Shown here one piece after another: positions 1 to 19,900 of a stretch of DNA of 31,777 nucleotides. The position numbers were made by a program, and so were the translations under genes. The stretch's first letter is position 1. Every line of letters starts with the position of its first letter. The DNA is taken from positions 1-31,777 of the forward strand of contig MCFG01000555.1 in assembly GCA_002104895.1 (NCBI GenBank), written 5' to 3'. This DNA is from Anaeromyces robustus. Lineage: Eukaryota > Neocallimastigomycota > Neocallimastigomycetes > Neocallimastigales > Neocallimastigaceae. Below the pieces are notes generated by a model. It saw only the letters and a program-made list of their open reading frames with translations. It made no database searches and was not told where the DNA came from.

Positions 1-378
1 CATTTTATCTAGAATTAATTATACAGAAAAGATCATAAAAATCCAAAGATAAAAATAATTAATATATAGATAAATAATTAAATAGTATACTAAGCAATTA
101 AATAATTAAATAGTTAACTAGTTAGATAATTAGAATAGTTATAAATCTAAATCTTAGATTATAAATTCTTATCATTAAATTTATTAATAGTTTATATAGT
201 TTTATATTAGTTTTATATAGTTAGATTTTTATCAATATTATTTTATTCATATATTTTATTTAAAATTATACATGTATAAATATATTATCAATAGATTATA
301 ATAATTAAATGTATTAATAATTATTAGATTTAGAAAAAGTATAAATAAGGATTGAAATTACAATTCCTTTTAATCTTT

Positions 379-955
379 GTAAGATTATTAAATAACTTAG
401 AATTAATGACTTAATAATCTAATTATTATTTAAACTTTTCTTAATTAATTATTAATAAAAAATATTATTATAAAACTTAATTATTTTAAAACGTGTTCTT
501 TAATTAATTAATTTATTGTGTATTAATCAATTAAATTTGCCTATTAATTATATATTTGTTTAATTAGTTATTTTGTTATTAATTAAACATCTTGACCTGA
601 CCATTATTAAACCAAAACTACCCACATTTAACACAAATTTTGTGAATATTAGTGAATTATAATTGAAATTCACTAATAGATGATTTAAAATCAAATTTTG
701 TTATTGTAAAAACCATTTAATTTTTGATTTTTATTAAAAGAAATGATTATTAAAGAGTATTCAAAGTATAAAAGTTAAGGGTTTGGACCATAAAAATAAA
801 TTTACATCAACTTAATTTAATCCTTGATAAATTAATAAAAATAAAATGATGAAAAATAATGGTAACTCCTCAAATATTTAAGATTTTCCACTACTTCCCC
901 CTGATTTTATGCTCATTGAAAAGCTCTGTTTAAGAGCTATAACATATCCTAATTT
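379..955. repeat. Diverged dispersed repeat, copy A
   Basis: This copy shares ordered landmarks with copy B: GTAAGATTATTA at 379, TGTGAATATTAGT at 641, AATGGTAACT near 857 and CATTGAAAAGCT at 914. The second and fourth landmarks are exactly 273 bp apart in both copies, so this is common descent and not AT-rich coincidence. It holds an inverted repeat of about 11 bp (ATTAGTGAATT ... AATTCACTAAT, about 648-676) and a small hairpin AGCTCT/AGAGCT at 922-938. It has no open frame. It may be an old mobile-element remnant or a duplicated non-coding segment; the family is unknown. Confidence 0.6.
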
Positions 956-1526
956 CAGTTCATTTGGAGCACTAGTTCAAAATATATTGAACTTTAAAGA
1001 ATTTTTAAATATATAAATTATAATTTAATTATTTAGAAAGGCTCTATAAAAATAGAAATTATATAGATTAAATCTTTACACCAATTATTATATATTTAAT
1101 TATAATAATACAGAATTAAGAATTAAATCGTATAATTAGAAATCAATTCATTAATTATAAATCTATATTTTTTATAAATTATTAATAATTTTATAATAGT
1201 TTTATTAAATGTCAAGGATTTAACTGATTAATGTTATAAGCCACATCATATTAATTATATAATAATTATTTTATATATTATCATACTACACCTCAAATCC
1301 TTTAACAATTTAGATTATTATTAATATTATTAATAATACAGTTGAATATAAATTATACTTTTTTATCAAATTATATTCTTATTTATATAATTATTAAACT
1401 ATATTCTTATTTTATATTATTATTAATATATATTATTATACTTAATATAAATATTAATTTACTTATGTTTGTCAAGTTCAATGGAATGTATAAAAGATTT
1501 GTGAATTATGTATTCTTACAATATTA

Positions 1527-2092
1527 GTAAGATTATTAAACTATTAATAATCTAATATTCTATAATATTAAATAACTAAAACTTTTATAGTAATAAATAA
1601 ATATGTTTGTACCCCCCTACGTTTTATTAGATTATTTTCACATCTGTTTAAATTATACATTAAACAAAATAAAACTTTACATTAAACCTTTTGTTAATAA
1701 TATATTAATATTAAATGGAATTTCTTAGTAATGTATTACTAATATCTTAAAGTATAATAATTTTATTGATATCTTAAATATTGTGAATATTAGTAGATTT
1801 AAATCTTAAATTCACTAAAAATCAACTGAATTTACTTTTTAATGTTGATATTTTTTTTATATTATTTAATTTTTAATAGAATTATTAATATTTAAACGAC
1901 ATTTAGAACAGAGAATTAAAAGTTTTAGACCAACAGGTAAATTATATATAAAAATCATTTAATTTTTCGTAATGATAGAAAATCAAACACACAAAAAAAG
2001 AATGGTAACTTGATAAACGTGAGTTTTTAATACTCTTCATTTTAATTTTATATTCATTGAAAAGCTATGTTCGAGATTTACAACATTTATAT
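1527..2092. repeat. Diverged dispersed repeat, copy B
   Basis: This is the second copy of the repeat at 379-955, offset by 1141-1148 bp. Its landmarks lie at 1527, 1782, about 2003 and 2055. The hairpin arms seen in copy A are only partly kept, so the copies have drifted. Short look-alike fragments near 2290-2330 (GCAAGATATTAACTTTATTA) hint at a third, weaker copy but are not convincing. Confidence 0.6.
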
Positions 2093-3425
2093 AATTTTTA
2101 GTTAATTAGGATTATTATTACATAAGATATTACCCAAAAAAAAAGTTTATTATATATAAAATTCGATGAGTATTTTTATTAAAATTATATGTGTATACTT
2201 ATATTAAAATTAATTGTATTATTTAAATATATGAATAATTATTATTTTTGAATTAATATAAATACGAAATTAGACTTCTTCATTTTTATAATCTTGCAAG
2301 ATATTAACTTTATTAATCTAATTAATATTAACTATTACAATATATTTTAATTCTTATATTAATATTTAATTATTAATAATTATTAAAATTAGTACTAAGA
2401 TTTTAATATATATCAATTTCTCTTAAATTATTTTATAAACTTTATGTTTAACAATTAATTATTAAAAAATAAAATAATTATTATAGTCAATTACATTTGA
2501 CCATTTTTTTTTAATTTAAAACCAAATACATATAGCAATTTATTTAACAATTTATTTTATTATTAATAAATTAATTTTAAATTAAACTTTTTAAAATGTT
2601 CTATATAATTGTATAGCAAATTTTAATAATATCATATTGATATTTTATAATAATCATTTTATTATTTTTTATCATTATTTATTATGTTTTATTAATATAC
2701 TAATAATAAACAATTATTACTACTTCTTATAATATTGTTTTTATAACTTAAAAATAAATAAGTAAATAAATTATTATATTCAATTTATTCATATTTTTTC
2801 TACTTTTACCTTTTCCTTCATTAATCTTATGGAATTTAATTCCAGTAATTTTAAACAAATATACAAAAAAAAATTAATAAAAAGTTATTTATTATTATTA
2901 TTTTTTTTTAATATTTGAATATTCTAATAAATAAATAAGTATGTATTTATAAATAATTTTTTTATCTAAAATATATTTTAAAGAAATCAATTCTTTATTA
3001 TTTATTTGAATTTTATGTTATTTTAGAAGGACTTTAAAGAATAATGAAATTTATAAATCATAAAATTTTTTAAATTAAATGAATAATAATATTATTTTTA
3101 TTTTATTTTATGCATATAATTTTTATTTATTATTAAAATTTATGTTATAAATATTAATTATTTTCTGAAAAATAGTTTAAATAAAATTTTTCTTATTTAA
3201 TATATTTTTCATTAAATACTATTTAAATAAGGATAAATAAATAATGATGGAGTTTTTCGGATTTTTATTTTTCAGATTTTATTATACAATTATTAGTAAT
3301 AGATGCCTATAAAAATATTTATTAAATATTAAATAATGAATATATACTTAATTAATATTATTTAAATATCATAAGTATATTAATTACATTATTGATTATT
3401 ATTTTTTAATATTTTATAAAAAATC

Positions 3426-3426
3426 T

Positions 3427-3457
<31 letters not shown>

Positions 3458-3460
3458 TTA
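3426..3460. repeat. (TTTA)n microsatellite
   Basis: A run of about eight TTTA units lies about 70 bp beyond the stop codon of the neighbouring minus-strand gene. It is probably in or near that gene's 3' flank. Confidence 0.85.
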
Positions 3461-3529
3461 GTATTATTTATTAAATTATATTATAAATCAATTAATTTTG
3501 TCGTTAAAATTTTATTAATAAATTTAATT

Positions 3530-4010
3530 TTAATTTTTCAATCTATCTGTATTAGTATAAATATTAGAATTAACTTGGGCATCTATTATATTTGAAGTAT
3601 TTTCAGAATCGACTTTAGGTTCTATTATATTTGAAGTATTTTCAGATCTAGATGATGATGATGATGATGGTACAACTGGTGTTGACGGTGATATAACTGT
3701 TGTTGATGGTGACATAACTGTCGTTGATGGTGACATAACCGTTGTTGATGGTATTTGAGCAAGAGAAGAAGTTACTTCTTCCATTACTTGATTATAAGTA
3801 GGTAAATTAGCATCTTGAGATGGTGAAGTAACATTAGCATTAGGGTTTGCTATTGCTACTGCTGGTTGTATCATATATATTTGGGGTATTGGCCCAGAAT
3901 TATTTATTACTGGAAATTGGCCTTGTTGATAAGGAGAATAAATTACCTGAATTCCTGTTGGAGAAATTAATGGTGTTGTGTCTGAAACTGGATTATTATT
4001 ATCATTATCA

Positions 4011-4078
<68 letters not shown>

Positions 4079-5019
4079 ATTATTATTATCATTATTATTA
4101 TTATTATTAACACTATTCTTGGTATTAGTATTGTTTTCATGAGTTTGACTTAAATCAGATTTTTTTTTATATTTTGTTATTAAATATATGGAAATACCAC
4201 ATATACCTAAATAATATAATGTATATAAATAAAAGAATTTTTTTTTTAAATTAGTTTTCTTTCTTTAGTAATAATAATAATTATAATTAATTATCCATAT
4301 TATTCTTATTGTTGTTATAATTAATAATATATATTTAACAATATTTCTTTATTTAAATTAAAAATTATAAAGAAGAAAAAATAAAGTAAAATATAAACTC
4401 TCAACGTACCTAAAACAATAATACCACAAAATATTTTAAAAAATGTTTTACTATTATCTTCATTTTTATCGCTACTGGGGCATTTCCCCAATTTTAAATC
4501 ATACAATTGTTTTTTTATACTGTCATATCCTAACGTTGGATAAGCTTGAGGATTTAATTTTTTTATTATTTTTTCAGTATCAATATAAGAAGATGCATAA
4601 ATAATGGCGGCTTCTGTACATTTTTTTGATTTGCAAGTTTTTTCAAGTTCTAGTGAATCATTTTGAAGATCCATAGGACAATAATTACCGTTTTCATCTT
4701 TTGTACAATAATATTCAAATGTATTTATTATTAAAGGTTTTAAACCTTCTAAATTTTTAGAATAATATTCAGCAATAAAATTATCTTCATCATCACATCC
4801 TGGGAGAACTTTTACACTTTCACTGAACATTCTATAACCTAAATTTGATTTTGCCTCAGCACAAACCTTTTCACGGTCTGGTGATGATAAAGCTTTTTTG
4901 TAGTATTCTGAATAACTTTTAACAGATATTTCACATTCAAATATATTTCTCTTTATTGTATGAGAAAACACCGTATTATAAAATGAATTTATAATTATAA
5001 AAAAGAGTAAAAGTTTCAT
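3530..5019 (-). CDS. Single-pass membrane protein with Cys-bearing ectodomain and Asn/Pro/Ser-Thr tail (2 exons)
   Basis: I do not recognise a named family. Exons are 5019-4410 and 4206-3530. The donor G|GTACGT and acceptor TTTAG|GT join in phase 1 and give 428 aa. Residues 1-19 are a signal peptide. Residues 20-190 form an ectodomain with eight cysteines (29, 53, 75, 105, 114, 129, 134, 180), enough for four disulfides. The splice join restores one continuous transmembrane helix (about 192-212, ending in KYKKK), which strongly supports the intron. The cytoplasmic tail has a poly-Asn run encoded by an AAT array, an LPTY motif at 338-341 (fits the L/PPxY motif bound by WW domains of Nedd4/Rsp5 ligases), three repeats of STTVMSP type and a duplicated SENTSNII block. 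Inferred role: a type I plasma-membrane protein, ligand unknown, possibly turned over by ubiquitin ligase recruitment. The gene model is strong; the function is open. Confidence 0.85.
4012..4075. repeat. (ATT)n array coding poly-asparagine
   Basis: About 20 ATT units on the plus strand read as AAT (Asn) in exon 2 of the membrane-protein gene. The array is in frame, so length changes alter only the tail length. Confidence 0.9.
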
Positions 5020-5618
5020 TTTTTTAATTTTTATGTGCTATTTTTGCTTGTTATTTTGTGTTTATTATTTGATGTTTGTTATTTAGTACTTGTTATTTGT
5101 TAGCTTAATATTATAATAGTTAATTATAATTCATTTTTTTATTATTTTTTATAAAAAAATTATGTTTTGATTATAAGTTATTTTTTGACTCAAAATATTT
5201 TTAATAATTTTATTTCTTAATAATTTTTTTTATTTTTATTTTTCTTTTTATTTTTATTTTAATTTTTATTTTTATTTTTTTTATTTTTTTTTTTAAAAAA
5301 AAAAAAAAAGGTTTTTACTTTTTTTTATATGATTTCTTTGTACTACTTCAATTTTAATATAAATGAAAAGATTTAGTTTAATATATATATATTAATAATA
5401 TATTATCAATAAGTACTAATACAACCCTATAATCATTTGTGTAACAAATTATTAATTTAATTAATATATAATATTGATATATATATATATTAAATTTATA
5501 TTCAACATTTAAATAAAATTGTTAAAAAAGATTTATAAAAAAAAAGATTAAAAAGTTTTATTATGTGGTAAAGTTGAAAAAAATTTTTGGTCTATTGGAA
5601 ATAGTTTTATTTGCAGCA

Positions 5619-5906
<288 letters not shown>

Positions 5907-6079
5907 GTAAAAATATAATATTATTATAAAATTTTTATAAAATATGAAATATGAAACATAAAAGAGTTATTGAATTTTCTAGTTTTAAATATAGTTAAAA
6001 AGTAATGTAGTTGATGTATTATATATATAAATATATTTGTATATAAAAAATAATTATGTTTATTATTATTATTATTATT

Positions 6080-6336
6080 TTTAGTATAATAGTAAATGTA
6101 GTATTACATAAAATACTAAATATAAATCAAAATAATTTTTATTTTTTATTTTTTTATTTTTTTTTTATTTTTTTCGTTGTATTTAAAATATATATTATTA
6201 TTAATATTAATTTTTTTTTTTTTTAGCATAACTGTAAAAGTAGTATTACATAGAATACTAAATATAAATCAAAATAGTTTTTATTTTTTAAATTTTTTTT
6301 CTTTTCATTGTATTTAAAATATATATTATTATTAAT
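6080..6336. repeat. Tandem duplication, two units of about 115-126 bp
   Basis: The units lie at 6080-6205 and 6222-6336. Both run from TTTAG(T/C)ATAA through GTAGTATTACATA(A/G)AATA and a poly-T block to TTGTATTTAAAATATATA. They differ at scattered bases and in poly-T length. No coding potential was seen. Confidence 0.75.
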
Positions 6337-6478
6337 TTATAAGTGTTTTGTATAATGAAAATATGTGATAATTAATTAAGTATATAAATAATTATAATTA
6401 TTATATATAGTAAAACTTGTAATAATTATTTATTTGTTTTTTCTTTTTTAATGATTCACTTACTAAATTATATATATA

Positions 6479-13276
<6,798 letters not shown>

Positions 13277-13697
13277 TATTGATTATTGATTATTATTATT
13301 ATTTATATATTTTTATATTTTTATATTTTTATATTTTTTATATTTTGTATATTTTTCTTTTTTTTCTATTTTTTCTATTTTTCTATTTTTCTATTTTTAT
13401 TATTATTATTTCTTTCTTTTACTTTTATTATTATTTTTTTTATATGTTTTTATTTATATCAGATTATTTAAATGTTAATAATAATATATAAACGTTATAT
13501 ATTATTTTCCATTTTAAATATATGTATACTTTATGAAATAATATTAATTAAAAATTATAGAATAATATATTACAGAAAATATTTTATAAAGTATATATAT
13601 ATATAAATATAAATAAAGGAATATAAAATAATTAAATGTTGTTTAGAATATGTATATATGTTAAAAATAAAATAAAATAAAATAAAACAAAACAAAA

Positions 13698-13730
<33 letters not shown>

Positions 13731-14067
13731 AATAAACTAATAAAAGAAAAAAAATAAAGTTATATAAATAGAAATAACATTTATTATTAAAGTTTTGGTT
13801 CATTTAACATTATTGTTAATAATCTCTTAAAGTTTTTTTAAAAAAAAAATGAAAAGCAATTTTATTTTTTTTTTTTTAACTTTATTTTTATTAATATATA
13901 TATATAGAAGTTTTTCTTTTATTTATGCGTAAAAAAAAAAAAAAAACAAATATTATAAAACAATATAAATAGATAAAGATTTTACCAATTAATATTTTTA
14001 AGATTTATTGAATCAAAAAAGAATCCTGCTAGTGAATTAAACTTTAATTATATTATTTTGTTTAATT

Positions 14068-14099
<32 letters not shown>

Positions 14100-15315
14100 A
14101 TATATATATAATTAAAATTTTATATTATTTTGTTTAATTTTTATATATTTCTTTTTTTTTCATATGTAAGTATTAAAATTTCAGCATAAAAATAATAATT
14201 AATAATAATAGTAGTAGTAGTAGAAAATAAAAACAAACATACAAACATACAAACATACAAAAATAATATAAAAACACAATAACTTCAATTTTTGTAATAT
14301 CAATGATATATATATATATATATATAAAAGAGACATTGAACATTTTTTTTTTTTTTTTTTAAGTTTTTTAATAAATATTTTTATTTTTTTTTTATATTTT
14401 TAAGTTATTATATATATATTATATTTTTTTTTTTTTTACTTATTTTTTTACTTATTTTTTTACTTTTTATGTTTTTTTTTTTTTTTACTTATTTTTTTAC
14501 TTTTTATATTTTTTTTACTTTTTTTTTTTTGTTTTTTGTTTCTGTTTTTTAATTTTTAATTTAATTTTATTATTATTATTATTATTAATTTTTGACTATT
14601 TTTATTTTTTTTTATATTCATTTATATTTCATTTTTTTTAGTTAAAATTATTTTATTTAATTAATTATTTAATAATTAAATAATTAATAGACATATATTT
14701 TTATTATATGTATTTATAATTCTTATTATTATTGCTTTTTTTTTTTTGTTTTATTCATATTATAATAATATAAATATTATTATAATATGTTATTTTGTTA
14801 GTAAATTGGCTTATATTATTATCTTAATTTAAAATTTTTTTTTATTTAAAATATATTTTTTGTCAATTATTTCTTAAATTAACTGTTAATTCTATATTAT
14901 TATGTTGTTTTGTTAGTAAATTGGCTTATATTATTATCTTAATTTAAAAAAAATTTTTTTATATTTAAAATATATTTTTTGTCAATTATTTCTTAAATTA
15001 ACGGTTAATTCTATATTATTAAGATTTGTTAATCTCTATTTAATTAACAAAATTGTTGTTAAAATATATTTTGATTAGTTTTTTTTTTATAAAGGGTTTT
15101 TTTCTTTTTAATTTAATTTATAGAATTATTATAATAATAATATATTAGTTTATTTCTATTATTTTAATACTAATTTTTTTTAACTTCTTTTTTTACTTTT
15201 CATATTTTCATTATTAGCAATATATAAACTTTTTTTTTTTTTTTTTTTTTTTGAAAAAGAAAAATCAAAGTAAAAATATTAGTATTTGTTTGTAAACTTA
15301 TCTTTTTCTTTTTTT

Positions 15316-15346
<31 letters not shown>

Positions 15347-15633
15347 CTTTTTCTTTTTATCTTATTATTTTAATTTTTAATAAAAAAAAAATTCCATAAG
15401 TATTTTTATAAAAAGAAAAATGAAAAAAAAAAAGGAGAATAAATTAAGAAAAAAAAAAAGATTCTATAATTAAAAAAATGTTGAAATAAATATTTTAAAT
15501 AAACTGAGAAAAATGGTGTATATTAAAATTGCTTTTTCTTTAAAAAAAAAAATTAAAAATTATTGATTTTTATGCTTTTTTTTTTTTTTTGTGTGTGTGT
15601 ATTAAGTGATTTACTTTTTTTTTTTTTTTAAAT
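13277..15633. other. Intergenic spacer between receptor and BAR-like gene
   Basis: No gene was seen in 2.36 kb. The part next to 13276 is the receptor's 5' flank and is T-rich on the plus strand. It holds a 30-nt poly-A run (13699-13728), many poly-T runs (14070-14530), a short ACAAACAT array near 14234-14262, a tandem duplication (listed) and pyrimidine tracts near 15229-15355. Confidence 0.7.
14786..15021. repeat. Tandem duplication, two units of about 115-120 bp
   Basis: The units are 14786-14900 and 14901-15021. Both contain TTGTTAGTAAATTGGCTTAT, then TGTCAATTATTTCTTAAATT and end in TCTATATTATTA. They differ at only a few bases (for example TGTTATTTT against TGTTGTTTT, AACTG against AACGG) and in A/T run length, so the duplication is fairly recent. 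Non-coding. Confidence 0.85.
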
Positions 15634-16313
15634 TTAACGTGGTTCAAAACTATTACTTGAAGCTATTTTTAGATGAGAAGATGGAAGTGAAGAAGGTAAA
15701 GAATGAAGACTTACATTTTCATCAGATGTAATACTATCATTAGTAGTATGAATGCTTTCAACTTCAGTATCCTTTGGATTTGGGAGAGCGTAAATAGCAA
15801 AAGCAGCTTGATGATAAAGTCTAATAGCATTATGAACACTATCTAAATAATTTGGAATATCAATTTGACGTTTTAATTCTAACATATCAGCTTTTTCCTT
15901 AAGTTGAATTTTTAATTTAGCAAATCTAGCTTTTGATTGTTCAAGATGATATTCAGATTCTTCAACAATCTTTTGATCACTAAGATGTTCCATAGAACCT
16001 TCAACTTCAGTCTTTAATCTTTCTTTAGCGTCATTAAGATAAGAACTATAAGTTTGAATTTCAATTCTAGCTTGATTACAATTGTAAATAGTATCTTCAG
16101 TATCACGAATAGCTTTATTTAAAAAAGTAGATAACCATTCTTCATAATTTTTTAATGGAACTAAATATTTACTTAATTCTTTGTTATCTCTATTAAATGC
16201 GTCACCTGATTTACTGTAACGATATCTTAAATCAACATCTTTTTCTATAAATAATTATGATGTAAATATAATATTATATATGAAAAATATTAAAATAAAA
16301 ATAAATGAATAAA

Positions 16314-16359
<46 letters not shown>

Positions 16360-16987
16360 TAAAGTAATCATTAGTATACAAAAAAGAAATATAAATATAA
16401 ATATGAATATATAAAATAAAAATGAATAATATAAAATTAATCCATTCACATTTTATATATATATATTATTATATTCTATTGATTTAATAAATATTTTTAT
16501 ATTTTTTATTATTCAAAAATATTAAAATAAAAATAAAATGAAAAGAAAAAAAAAATAAAAATAAAAATAAAACTAATATATATATATTTCAAAATTGTTT
16601 TTTTTTTTTCTATATTATAATATTATATACATATATATATAATCAAAATTTACCTTCTTTGGCACTTTCTTCAGAATATAAAATAGATAAAGTTTGTTCT
16701 GCTTCAATAGTTTTAGTTAAATTATCAATAATAGTTTTCATGGATTTTTGAGAACCTTCAATAAATTTCTTTAAAGATTCAACTTTTTTGGTAGCTTCGT
16801 CAACTTGACCATCAACTATTGGGGCGACACATCTTGATTTTTTAATACCTAAAGAATCACCAATATAAGTACCACTTAAAGTATTAGTAAAAGTATTTTG
16901 TACTGACTCCATAAAGGATTGTCCAAAAATGGACATTTTAAAACTGAATTTGTTATAAGAATTTCTTCTTTCCTTTTGGTTAGTCAT
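15634..16987 (-). CDS. BAR-domain-like membrane-shaping protein (2 exons, 314 aa)
   Basis: Exons are 16987-16654 and 16244-15634. The donor GAAG|GTAAAT and acceptor TTTATAG|AA join in phase 1 and give 314 aa. No signal peptide or transmembrane helix was seen. Residues about 40-265 are heptad-rich helices. They contain ESLKKFIEGSQKSM, a central block with YRYSKSGDAF, a long charged helix (DAKERLKTEVEGSM ... KARFAKLKIQLKEKADMLEL) and a final helix IPNYLDSVHNAIRLYHQAAF. This three-helix pattern, ending in a helix rich in Tyr/Phe/Ala, is typical of BAR dimers that bind and curve membranes in endocytosis or vesicle traffic. About 45 C-terminal residues are Ser-rich and likely disordered. The BAR subfamily is not clear; a Gvp36/BAR_2 relative is possible. 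A second ATG lies 17 codons in (MSIFGQSF), so the start is uncertain. Confidence 0.8.
16317..16360. repeat. (AAT)n microsatellite in the BAR-like gene intron
   Basis: About 13 AAT units lie inside the 409-bp intron 16245-16653. The rest of the intron is plain AT-rich sequence. Confidence 0.9.
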
Positions 16988-19900
16988 TTTAGTGTCTATA
17001 CTTTTATTGTCTATATTTTTATTATCTATTTTTAATATAAATAATATTCTATTTTTTTATTTTTATTTTTATTTTTTAATTTTATTATGATTTATTTTGA
17101 CTTTTTGTTGTTTTTAAATATTATAAAATTAAGATAAAAAATTTGATAAAAATATACATAAATATAAATATAAAATAAAATAAAACAAAATATTAATATA
17201 AATTATATAATATATAAATGTTAATTAGTATTGAAAAAATTTTTTAAAGAAATAATAAAAATTTTTTGGCTTATAAAAAAAAAGAATAATATTAAATTAT
17301 AGTTATTTATTAATACTGTATTATTATTATTATAATAAATGATTTTTCGATTTTTGTTAAATATATTATTAAAACTTAAATATTAACAATGCTTATTTAA
17401 TATTTTTATGAATAAAAAGATATTTGCTAATATTATATTATTTTATATTATATATCACTTTTTTATTATTCAAAATTCTTATTTATTATATTACAATTTA
17501 TTATAAAATAGTATTTTCTTTTTGTTGAAATCATATTTAATATTTTTATTTATTATATTACAATTTTATTATTATTGACAATACTTTTTTTTTTTTTCTT
17601 TTATTGAAATCATTACATTAACATTCTTATATTATTAAACTTTCATATTCACTTTTATTTTCTTTTTTTTATTTATTAATTTTTATATTATATATTTATA
17701 GTTAAATTATTTTTACTTTGAAATATATAAATTTATGGTAAAAAAAAAAAGATATTTTTTCTTATTGAACATGTTTTTACTTCATTTTATTTTATTTTAT
17801 TCATAAAGTTTTGGTAAAAATATAATATTCATAAATAAAAATATTTACTTTTTTTTAAATTTCTTAAAAAAACCTTCTTTTATTTTTTCTAATAAATTAT
17901 TTAATTTTTAATTTATTATTATTTTTTATTTTTTTATTTTTTTATTGTTTTTTTTTTTTTTTTTTTTTTTTTATTTTAAATGACCCTTTATAATTTTTTA
18001 AATATAATATATATATAGATATTTAAAAAAGAAAAAGAAGAAAAAAAAAAGGTACACCAGAAAGGTACATTATTTGATATTTATAAGATTTTTAATAATA
18101 ATTACGAATTACAAAATAATAAAAATAATAAATGATAATAAAACTTTTTTTTTTTGTAATAATTAATTAAAAAAGAAATATAATAAAATATAATATAATA
18201 TATTGTAATAATAATTTCTCAATTAAATCAATTAAAAATCATATATTTTAAAGATTAATATGTAACAATAATTTTAATTTAATTAAAAAACAAATAATTA
18301 ATTAGGATAAATTAGTACAAAAATAAATAAATTGTTATTATTTAAAATTTAAATAAATATATAATAAATAAGTAAATAAATATAGAGTAAATAATAGATA
18401 AATAAATAAAAATATAATAAAGTAAATAAAATTAATAATAAATAATAAATAAATAAGTAAATAAATAAATAAATAAATAAAAAAAGAAAATATATATATA
18501 TATTGAATGAGTTTTTTATTTTCAATATTTAAATCATATATATTTTACTATTTATTGTAATATATTGTAATTAAATAATAATATAATATAACATAATTTA
18601 TTAATTGCTCTTAATTATCAATTAATAATTGTTTTTCTTATTTATAATTTGTATTCAAATTATTTTTTATAATTCAAATACAATCGTTATTGTATAAAAT
18701 ATTATCTATTATCTATTATTTTTATTATTTGATATTTGTTATTTATTATATAATATATATATAATTTTTTTTTAAGAGTAGATTAGTTTAGTTAATTTAT
18801 ATTTATTGTGTTATTAGTTAATAAAGTTTTTATATGCAAAATATTATTCAATACTTTATAATTAGATAAATGCAATTTTACTTACTGATATTATTATAGT
18901 TATTATAAGTATATATATCTATTTGGATATAAAGAATATATAAAACATAAAATATTGAAAAGATATTATTAGTTAATAAAATTATCTAAAAATAAAAGGA
19001 ATAGGGATTATTCTATTTTTTATATTAATAGTGGTAGTCTCATATTTTCTGTTTTATTTTAGTATTATAATTATATTTTTATTGTTTTTGATTAAGAATC
19101 TTTGATACTATAATAAATCTGAAAATAAGTAAAAACAATAAAGATTAATTATAATAATATATTGTTAATTATAATCAAATATATTCAAATATATTGGTAA
19201 CTATGTATAAATTATTTTTTATATTAAGTAATATAATTAAGTAATAATTATTTTTAATACTAAACTCTTAAATAAATATATTTGAATATATTTTTGTATA
19301 TAATTATATATGTAATAATATATTTAAATATATTATTACAATATCTTTATATAATAAAAAACTATTATATATTTAAGATTTTTTTTTAGAATTAAAAAGC
19401 TATATATTATAATTAATTACAATATATGATTTTATTTTTTTTTACATTTACTATTAAAATATAATAAAAAAAATATTAACAATTATTAGCTTATATTAAG
19501 TTCTGTGTAACATTTAATTAAAAATATACAATATCTTTATAGAAATATAATTTGTCTATGGAAAAAAAAAATATTGATATAAAATATTAAAAATTTTTTG
19601 AGAAATGATAATGTATTAATGATATAAATAATGCTTATAATTCATCTATTAATAATTAATAATTAATCATTAATATTTATATAAATATTATTAGTTATAC
19701 TTAATAATAAAATATTGTATTTCTTTTCTTTTATATATATATAAAACAAAACATAATCAAAATTACTTTTTTTTTTTATATTATCCATTGGGAATATATT
19801 AATATTTTTATATTTAATTAATAAATATATTATAATATAAATGAATATATAGAAATATAATTATTTTTATATGCTTTATGTTATATTTATCATATTAAAT

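Larger units (their letters stand above)
1..3529. other. Gene-free AT-rich region
   Basis: I find no coding region on either strand. The longest open stretch (about 60 codons near 1342-1527) is made only of Ile/Tyr/Leu/Asn/Phe codons, as expected from AT-rich DNA. Slightly GC-richer patches near 590-635 and 870-970 belong to the repeat listed separately. The right end (about 2400-3500) is plain AT sequence with a short TTTA array. Confidence 0.7.
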
